Assembly: GCA_002431945.1 (NCBI GenBank)
Contig: DJET01000053.1
Span: forward strand, 333-19,881
Reading direction: 5' to 3'
DNA: 19,549 bases
Source: Ruminococcaceae bacterium UBA5891
GTDB lineage: Bacteria > Bacillota > Clostridia > Oscillospirales > Acutalibacteraceae
Part shown: positions 14,522 through 19,549 of the stretch, piece after piece
Numbering within the stretch: position 1 is the first letter of the stretch
How the letters are laid out: every line of letters begins with the position of its first letter
The notes under the pieces: generated by a model
Databases searched by the model: none
The model's input: only the letters and a program-made list of their open reading frames with translations
What the model was told of the DNA's origin: nothing
Made by a program: the position numbers and the translations under genes

Positions 14522-15553
14522 ATGGAGCTGTCACCGAGAAAACAGGCGGTTTTGGCAGCGGTAACTAAAACATATATTAAAACGGGTGAGCCGGTGGGTT
14601 CAAAGGCGCTTAATTTAATTCTTAAAAACGCGCCGTCTGCCGCAACTCTGCGTAATGAAATGAGCGAGCTTTGCGATTTGGGCCTTTTGGCGCAGCCGCA
14701 TACCTCGGCAGGCAGGGTGCCTACAAGCAACGGTTTTAAAGTATATGTTGATACGCTTATGCAGCCTGAAAAAATACAGTCGGGCGATAAGCGGTTTATA
14801 GATGAAAGCCTTTCCGATATACACGCGGCGCCCGAAAAAATTCCCGAAATTGCGGGAACGCTTTTATCAAAGCTTACGGGCTTGCCTTCGGTTACCTGCT
14901 TTGTGATAAACGGCGGTTTAACCGTAAGAAGGCTCGATCTTTTGCCGATAGGCAGAAAAACAGTAATGCTTGTGCTTATTACAAACGACGGAAGAACGCG
15001 CAGCAGGCTTATCAGAACCGATATTCCGTTTGACCTTAGGCATATAAACGAGTTTGCAAAAATTGCCGAAAAGAAAATAAACGGCAAAGGCTTATGCGAG
15101 CTTACAAGGGCTTATATGCAGGGCGTGGCGGCAGCGCTCGGAATTGACGCGTTTGCGTATATGCCGCTTTTATCCGCAGCAGCCGAAATGGCGGAGGGTA
15201 TGGAAGCTTCAAACGTATCCTTAACCAACGAAGCTGCGCTTTACAGCGTTTTTGATAACGCCGCCGCCGCAAGGCGAATAATATCGCTTGTGAATTTGCG
15301 CGAGCCGATGCTTTCGCTTCTTGACGGAATAAACGGCGGTGTAGGCGTTATATTCGGAAACGACACCGGATTCAGGGAGCTTAGCTCGGACGCCATAATA
15401 GCCGCAAAATACGGCGGCGATAAATACAGCGGCACGGTAGGGGTTATAGGACCTAACAGAATGTCTTACGACAGGATAATGCCGTGCGTTGAGTATACGG
15501 CGTTTAAATTGGGCGAAATTATATCGCAGGCGCAGAAGGATATGGAGGAATAG
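14522..15553 (+). CDS. hrcA: Heat-inducible transcription repressor HrcA
   Basis: This 343-residue repressor has an N-terminal winged helix-turn-helix at about 1-80: LSPRKQAVLAAVTKTYIKTG, GEPVGSKAL, ATLRNEMSELCDLGLL and the HTSAGRVPTSNGF motif that is diagnostic for HrcA. The central GAF-like and dimerisation regions follow (FDNAAAARRIISL, GVGVIFGNDTGFRELS), and the C-terminal GVIGPNRMSYDRIMPCVEY is conserved in the family. ATG at 14522 follows GAGGTGAAACG. It represses its own operon, and often groES-groEL elsewhere, through CIRCE. The stop codon is 2 bases before the grpE start and the ribosome binding site of grpE lies in the last hrcA codons, suggesting coupled translation. Family length is normal. 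Confidence 0.97.
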   Translation: MELSPRKQAVLAAVTKTYIKTGEPVGSKALNLILKNAPSAATLRNEMSELCDLGLLAQPHTSAGRVPTSNGFKVYVDTLMQPEKIQSGDKRFIDESLSDIHAAPEKIPEIAGTLLSKLTGLPSVTCFVINGGLTVRRLDLLPIGRKTVMLVLITNDGRTRSRLIRTDIPFDLRHINEFAKIAEKKINGKGLCELTRAYMQGVAAALGIDAFAYMPLLSAAAEMAEGMEASNVSLTNEAALYSVFDNAAAARRIISLVNLREPMLSLLDGINGGVGVIFGNDTGFRELSSDAIIAAKYGGDKYSGTVGVIGPNRMSYDRIMPCVEYTAFKLGEIISQAQKDMEE

Positions 15554-15555
15554 AA

Positions 15556-16119
15556 GTGGCAGAAGAAACAAAAGAAACAAAAACCGACGCTGAAAAGGAA
15601 CCCGATACCTTAAAGGAAGAGGTAAAGGAAGAAAAAGAGCCGCATTCGGAGCCGAAAAAAGAAAAAAAGAATAAAAAGGATTCGGAAACCGAAAAGCTTA
15701 AAGCGGAGCTTGAAAAGAAAAGCGATCTGCTTTTGCGCACGGCGGCGGAATTTGATAACTATAAAAAGCGCACCGAGCGCGAAAAATCCGGCATAGCCGA
15801 ATATGCAAGAGCCGGAATTATAAAACAGCTTTTGCCGATAATAGATAATATCGAGCGCGCGGCGGCTGCTGATAAGGAAAGCCCCGATTATTTAAAGGGC
15901 ATTGAAATGATAATCAAGCAGTTTGAGGCTTTATCCGAAAAGCTTCAGATTGACGAGATAGCAAAACCGGGCGATAAGTTCGATCCCACGTTCCACGAGG
16001 CGGTAATGCATATCGAGGACGAAGAATTGGGCGAGAATGTAATTGCCGAGGTTCTGCAAAAGGGCTACAAAACCGGCGATACGGTTATAAGACCGGCAAT
16101 GGTTAAGGTAGCAAACTAA
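15556..16119 (+). CDS. grpE: Nucleotide exchange factor GrpE
   Basis: This 187-residue cofactor of DnaK promotes ADP release. The first 45 residues are a low-complexity Lys/Glu tail (about half of them charged), common in Firmicutes GrpE. A long helix for dimerisation follows (about 46-125, including LLLRTAAEFDNYKKRTEREK). The C-terminal beta domain (about 140-187) carries the GrpE signature: FDPTFHEAV, NVIAEVLQKGYKTGD and VIRPAMVKVA. The start is GTG at 15556, with GGAGG inside the end of hrcA. dnaK follows after 32 bases. Confidence 0.97.
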   Translation: MAEETKETKTDAEKEPDTLKEEVKEEKEPHSEPKKEKKNKKDSETEKLKAELEKKSDLLLRTAAEFDNYKKRTEREKSGIAEYARAGIIKQLLPIIDNIERAAAADKESPDYLKGIEMIIKQFEALSEKLQIDEIAKPGDKFDPTFHEAVMHIEDEELGENVIAEVLQKGYKTGDTVIRPAMVKVAN

Positions 16120-16151
16120 AAAAGCTTATTAAACATTTGGAGGAATATATT

Positions 16152-17996
16152 ATGGGAAAAATTATAGGTATTGACTTAGGTACAACAAACTCTTGCGTAG
16201 CCGTTATGGAAGGCGGCGAGCCGGTCGTTATCGCTAACGCCGAAGGCTCAAGAACCACTCCTTCCGTGGTTGCTTTTTCAAAAACGGGCGAAAGAATGGT
16301 AGGTCAGGTTGCAAAGCGCCAGGCTATTACAAACCCCGATCGCACAATCAGCTCTATTAAGCGTGAAATGGGTACTGCCCATACTGTTGAAATAGACGGC
16401 AAAAAGTACACTCCTCAGGAAATTTCGGCAATTATTTTGCAGAAATTAAAGGCGGACGCCGAGGCTTATCTCGGTCAGCCCGTAACCGAGGCGGTTATCA
16501 CCGTTCCGGCTTACTTTACCGACGCTCAGCGTCAGGCAACAAAGGACGCGGGCAAAATTGCCGGTCTTGAAGTAAAGAGAATTATAAACGAGCCTACCGC
16601 GGCGGCTCTTGCATACAGCATTGATAAAGAGGACGACCAAAAGGTTATGGTTTACGACCTCGGCGGCGGTACTTTCGATGTTTCGATTATTGAAATGGGC
16701 GACGGCGTTCAGGAGGTTCTTGCAACAGCCGGTAACAACAGACTCGGCGGCGACGACTTTGATAAGCGCATAATGGATTACATCGTAAGCACCTTTAAGG
16801 CAGAGCAAGGCATTGACCTTTCGGGCGATAAAATGGCTATGCAGCGTATTAAAGAGGCTGCCGAAAAGGCTAAAATAGACCTTTCGGGTATGACTACGGC
16901 GGACATAAACCTTCCGTTTATTACAGCCGACCAAACAGGTCCGAAGCACTTTGAAACCACCCTTACAAGGGCGAAGTTTAACGAGCTTACAGCCGACCTT
17001 GTAGACGCTACAATGGGTCCGGTACGTCAGGCGCTTTCGGACTCAGGTCTTGATAAGAGCGAGATACACAAGGTTCTTATGGTAGGCGGTTCTTCAAGAA
17101 TTCCCGCCGTACAGGAAGCTATTAAAAACTTTATGGGCAAAGAGCCGTTTAAGGGCATTAACCCCGATGAGTGCGTTGCAATAGGCGCGGCTTTGCAGGC
17201 AGGCGTTTTAGGCGGCGACGTTAAAGGCTTGCTGCTTCTTGACGTTACTCCGCTGTCGCTCGGTATTGAAACTATGGGCGGCGTTTCCACAAAGGTTATC
17301 GACCGCAATACCACAATTCCGGCTAAAAAGAGCCAGATATTCTCAACCGCGGCAGACGGTCAGACCTCTGTTGAGGTACACGTTTTGCAGGGCGAGCGTG
17401 AATTTGCAAAGGATAACAAGACCTTAGGCGTATTCCACCTTGACGGCATAGCTCCGGCTCCGCGTGGAATTCCTCAGATCGAGGTTACCTTTGATATAGA
17501 CGCAAACGGCATAGTTCACGTTTCGGCTAAGGACTTAGGCACCGGCAAGGAAAACAACATCACCATTACCTCTAACACCAATATGTCGAAAGAGGATATT
17601 GATAAGGCTGTTAAAGAAGCCGAGCAGTATGCCGCCGAGGATAAAAAACGCCGTGAAACGGTAGATATTCGCAATAACGCCGACCAGATGATCTATCAGA
17701 CCGAAAAAACCGTAAGCGAGTTCGGCGATAAGCTTTCGGCTGATGAAAAATCTAAGATCGAAGCCGCCAAAGAGGCTCTTAAAGAGGCGTTAAAGGGCGA
17801 GGATACCGACGCAATAAAGGCTAAGCAGGAAGAACTGCAAAAAGAGCTTTTCGCCGTAAGCGAAAAGGTTTATAAGGCTGCTAATCCGCAGGGCGCAGAT
17901 AATGCAGCTCCGCAGGGCGAGGCACAAAACGGCGGCAACGATTCCAATGTTTACGAGGCCGATTACACCGACGTTGAAGACGGCGACAAAAAGTAA
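16152..17996 (+). CDS. dnaK: Chaperone DnaK (Hsp70)
   Basis: This 614-residue ATP-dependent chaperone has all three Hsp70 signatures in the nucleotide-binding domain: IGIDLGTTNSCV near the start, VYDLGGGTFDVSII and VLMVGGSSRIPAVQEA. The linker LLLLDVTPLSLGIET lies at about 360, followed by the substrate-binding beta domain (GEREFAKDNKTLG) and the helical lid with a Gly/Asn/Ala-rich tail. Between NPDRTISSIKREMG and YTPQEISA the segment is short, as in Gram-positive DnaK, lacking the insertion of about 24 residues found in proteobacterial homologues. ATG at 16152 is preferred: an in-frame TTG at 16137 overlaps the Shine-Dalgarno GGAGG (16139-16143) and would add five residues before the conserved start. 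It works with DnaJ and GrpE encoded on either side. Confidence 0.98.
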   Translation: MGKIIGIDLGTTNSCVAVMEGGEPVVIANAEGSRTTPSVVAFSKTGERMVGQVAKRQAITNPDRTISSIKREMGTAHTVEIDGKKYTPQEISAIILQKLKADAEAYLGQPVTEAVITVPAYFTDAQRQATKDAGKIAGLEVKRIINEPTAAALAYSIDKEDDQKVMVYDLGGGTFDVSIIEMGDGVQEVLATAGNNRLGGDDFDKRIMDYIVSTFKAEQGIDLSGDKMAMQRIKEAAEKAKIDLSGMTTADINLPFITADQTGPKHFETTLTRAKFNELTADLVDATMGPVRQALSDSGLDKSEIHKVLMVGGSSRIPAVQEAIKNFMGKEPFKGINPDECVAIGAALQAGVLGGDVKGLLLLDVTPLSLGIETMGGVSTKVIDRNTTIPAKKSQIFSTAADGQTSVEVHVLQGEREFAKDNKTLGVFHLDGIAPAPRGIPQIEVTFDIDANGIVHVSAKDLGTGKENNITITSNTNMSKEDIDKAVKEAEQYAAEDKKRRETVDIRNNADQMIYQTEKTVSEFGDKLSADEKSKIEAAKEALKEALKGEDTDAIKAKQEELQKELFAVSEKVYKAANPQGADNAAPQGEAQNGGNDSNVYEADYTDVEDGDKK

Positions 17997-18007
17997 TTAG
18001 TGCCTTA

Positions 18008-18041
18008 AAAATCAATCCGGCTTAACTGCCGGATTGATTTT
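18008..18041 (+). terminator. Hairpin between dnaK and dnaJ
   Basis: A perfect 14-bp stem, AAAATCAATCCGGC with GCCGGATTGATTTT around a 6-base loop, is followed only by GACATATT. The T run is part of the stem, so it may be a partial terminator or an RNA-processing or stability element that lowers dnaJ expression relative to dnaK. No sigma-A promoter for dnaJ was found; a TTGACA overlapping the stem end lacks a fitting -10. Confidence 0.65.
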
Positions 18042-18070
18042 GACATATTAAAGTTGTAGGAGAAATTACT

Positions 18071-19231
18071 TTGGCTGAGGAAAAAAGAGATTATTACGAA
18101 GTCTTGGGCGTTGATAAATCGGTTTCGGACGACGAGCTTAAAAAAGCATACCGCAAAATGGCAAAAAAGTATCACCCCGATTTAAACCCCGGCGATAAGC
18201 AGGCCGAGCAGAAGTTTAAAGAGGTAAACGAGGCTTACGAGGTGCTTTCCGATAAGGAAAAGCGCGCACGCTACGATCAGTTCGGTCATGCCGGCGTGGA
18301 TCCGAATTTCGGCGCAGGCGGTGCCGGCGGAGCATACGGCGGCGGCTTTACGGGCGATTTCGGCGATTTGGGCGATATATTCAGCTCGTTTTTCGGCGGC
18401 GGCTTCGGAACGGGCGGCAGACGCGCAAACCCGAATGCACCGAGACGCGGCAACGATACCGCAGCGGCGGTTAACCTTTCGTTTGAAGAGGCGGCAAAGG
18501 GCTGCCGCAAAACCGTTAAGGTAACAAAAATTGAAAACTGTAAGGAATGCGGCGGCAGCGGTGCCGAAAAGGGAACGACTGCCAAAACCTGTCCCGTTTG
18601 CCACGGCAGCGGTCAGGTATCGTCCACACAGCGCACGCCGTTCGGCGTAATGCAGACTCAAAAGGTGTGCGATAACTGCCACGGCTCAGGTAAAATTATC
18701 GATAAACCGTGCCACGTGTGCGCAGGCAAGGGCAGAATAAGACATACCGTAGAACAGACCGTTGATATACCGGCAGGTATTGACGACGGGCAGATAATAA
18801 ACGTTCGCGGCGGAGGCGACGCAGGCGCAAACGGCGGACCGTCCGGAGATCTTCGCATTAATGTTAACGTTCGCCCGCACCCGATATTCGAACGCGACGG
18901 TTACGATGTTTACTGCGAGATACCTATAACCTTTGCGCAGGCGGCGCTTGGCGCGGAGGTTGTTGTGCCCACGCTTGACGGAAAGGTTAAGCTTAACATA
19001 CACGAGGGAACACAGCCGGGCGACGAATTTAAGCTTCGCGGCAAGGGAATACAGCGGCTTAAATATTCCGGCAGGGGTGACCAATATGTAAAGGTTGCGG
19101 TTGAGGTGCCCAAGGAGCTTACCAAGGCGCAAAAGGATAAGCTTAAGGAATTTGAAAGCCTTTGCGGCGAAAAGAATTATAAAAAGCGTAAAAGCTTTAC
19201 CGATAAAATAAAAGATTTCTTTAATGAATAA
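18071..19231 (+). CDS. dnaJ: Co-chaperone DnaJ (Hsp40, class A)
   Basis: This 386-residue protein delivers substrates to DnaK and stimulates its ATPase. The J domain (about 1-72) contains DYYEVLGV and the essential HPD (KKYHPDLNPG). A Gly/Phe-rich region (about 78-120) follows. The zinc-binding domain has four CxxCxGxG motifs: CKECGGSG, CPVCHGSG, CDNCHGSG and CHVCAGKG. The C-terminal substrate domains include DLRINVNVRPHPIFERDGYD and TFAQAALGAEVVVPTLDG. The start is TTG at 18071, supported by AGGAG 8 bases upstream and by the J domain beginning a few residues later. It is the last gene of the hrcA operon; a terminator follows. Confidence 0.97.
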   Translation: MAEEKRDYYEVLGVDKSVSDDELKKAYRKMAKKYHPDLNPGDKQAEQKFKEVNEAYEVLSDKEKRARYDQFGHAGVDPNFGAGGAGGAYGGGFTGDFGDLGDIFSSFFGGGFGTGGRRANPNAPRRGNDTAAAVNLSFEEAAKGCRKTVKVTKIENCKECGGSGAEKGTTAKTCPVCHGSGQVSSTQRTPFGVMQTQKVCDNCHGSGKIIDKPCHVCAGKGRIRHTVEQTVDIPAGIDDGQIINVRGGGDAGANGGPSGDLRINVNVRPHPIFERDGYDVYCEIPITFAQAALGAEVVVPTLDGKVKLNIHEGTQPGDEFKLRGKGIQRLKYSGRGDQYVKVAVEVPKELTKAQKDKLKEFESLCGEKNYKKRKSFTDKIKDFFNE

Positions 19232-19251
19232 TTTTTATAACGGATATTGAT

Positions 19252-19292
19252 ATTTAAGGGCTTATACTGCGGTAAAGCCCTTAAATACTTTT
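19252..19292 (+). terminator. Rho-independent terminator of the hrcA operon
   Basis: A perfect 12-bp stem, ATTTAAGGGCTT with AAGCCCTTAAAT around 11 bases, is followed by ACTTTTAATT, 20 bases after the dnaJ stop codon. Confidence 0.85.
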
Positions 19293-19341
19293 AATTCACA
19301 AGTAAAAATACCGAATATTTTAATTTTTGCAAAAATAATCC

Positions 19342-19370
19342 TTGATTTTTTCATTCCGTCATATTATAAT
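19342..19370 (+). promoter_or_regulatory. Promoter of tRNA-Ser
   Basis: TTGATT (19342-19347) and TATAAT (19365-19370) are 17 bases apart and lie 34 bases upstream of the mature tRNA 5' end. Confidence 0.82.
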
Positions 19371-19404
19371 AATTAGGCGCTTTTTAAAATTTAATATTAA
19401 ATAC

Positions 19405-19496
19405 GGAGATGTCGCCTAGTCCGGTCGAGGGCGCACGATTGGAAATCGTGTAACTCGGAAACGAGTTCGAGGGTTCGAATCCCTCCATCTCCGCCA
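19405..19496 (+). tRNA. tRNA-Ser (anticodon GGA)
   Basis: This is a 92-base class II tRNA. The acceptor GGAGATG pairs with CATCTCC, the discriminator is G as usual for serine, and CCA is encoded. The anticodon arm ACGAT-TGGAAAT-CGT region gives anticodon GGA, which reads TCC and TCT. The long variable arm AACTCG-GAAA-CGAGTT is a perfect hairpin. The T arm GAGGG-TTCGAAT-CCCTC is perfect. Confidence 0.96.
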
Positions 19497-19498
19497 AA

Positions 19499-19527
19499 TA
19501 AAAATCCGTTCTCGAAAGAGAACGGAT
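19499..19527 (-). terminator. Minus-strand terminator at the right edge
   Basis: A perfect 10-bp stem, ATCCGTTCTC with GAGAACGGAT, has a GAAA loop on the plus strand. On the minus strand it is followed by TTTTATTTG, the form of a rho-independent terminator; on the plus strand no T run follows. It probably ends a minus-strand gene outside the window, and may also fold at the 3' side of the tRNA-Ser transcript. Confidence 0.6.
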
Positions 19528-19549
19528 CAGTCTGTCGAAAAACCCAAAA

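Noticed and set aside
16137..16151. TTG start for dnaK five codons upstream
   Set aside because: The TTG overlaps the Shine-Dalgarno of the ATG at 16152, which begins the conserved N-terminus.
16446..16949. 167-residue minus-strand open frame inside dnaK
   Set aside because: It is a frame shadow of a highly conserved gene with no ribosome binding site or recognisable family.
18040..18062. TTGACA upstream of dnaJ as a separate promoter
   Set aside because: No -10 box exists at 16-18 bases; the region after it is the ribosome binding site and start of dnaJ.

Overview
The window looks like chromosome of an anaerobic Gram-positive member of the Clostridia, most like the Oscillospiraceae/Ruminococcaceae (Ruminococcus or Eubacterium siraeum type). 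The reasons are a CIRCE-controlled hrcA-grpE-dnaK-dnaJ operon with a short-form Firmicutes DnaK, strong Shine-Dalgarno sites, TTG and GTG starts, a LytTR/GHKL two-component system, and a cohesin/dockerin pair of the kind known from ruminococcal cellulosomes and amylosomes. The assignment to a group is inference; no species can be named from sequence alone.

Region 1 (1 to about 2530) is the edge of an integrated mobile element, all on the minus strand. It holds a conserved-looking accessory protein of unknown function, a zinc-ribbon/coiled-coil protein resembling the tail of a serine recombinase, and a large serine recombinase that runs off the left edge. Two terminator-like hairpins each sit just upstream of a ribosome binding site. 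A tRNA-3'-end-like fragment near 2519-2537 may be the element's attachment site. A tRNA-Leu(GAG) gene with its own promoter and terminator follows at 2657-2740.

Region 2 (2830-10350) is the most distinctive part: a two-gene minus-strand operon. The first gene encodes a membrane-anchored protein with one cohesin module. The second encodes a secreted 1986-residue protein that begins with a complete dockerin directly after its signal peptide and continues with InlB/Listeria-Bacteroides type repeats and a GLUG-like beta-helix. The simplest reading is that the cohesin protein tethers the giant protein to the cell surface through the dockerin, a private one-partner scaffold for a protein in which I recognise no enzyme domain.

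Region 3 (10216-12345) is divergent from that operon: a LytTR response regulator and a GHKL histidine kinase. The shared intergenic region carries three near-identical 12-bp direct repeats that are candidate operators, so this pair may control the cohesin/dockerin operon and itself.

Region 4 (12348-14355) has a Wzx/MATE-like flippase and a small COG2426-type membrane protein, with a promoter in front and a strong terminator behind.

Region 5 (14428-19292) is the heat-shock operon: sigma-A-like promoter, perfect CIRCE operator, hrcA, grpE, dnaK and dnaJ, with a hairpin between dnaK and dnaJ and a terminator at the end. The window closes with tRNA-Ser(GGA) at 19405-19496 and a hairpin that reads as a terminator for a minus-strand gene entering from the right.
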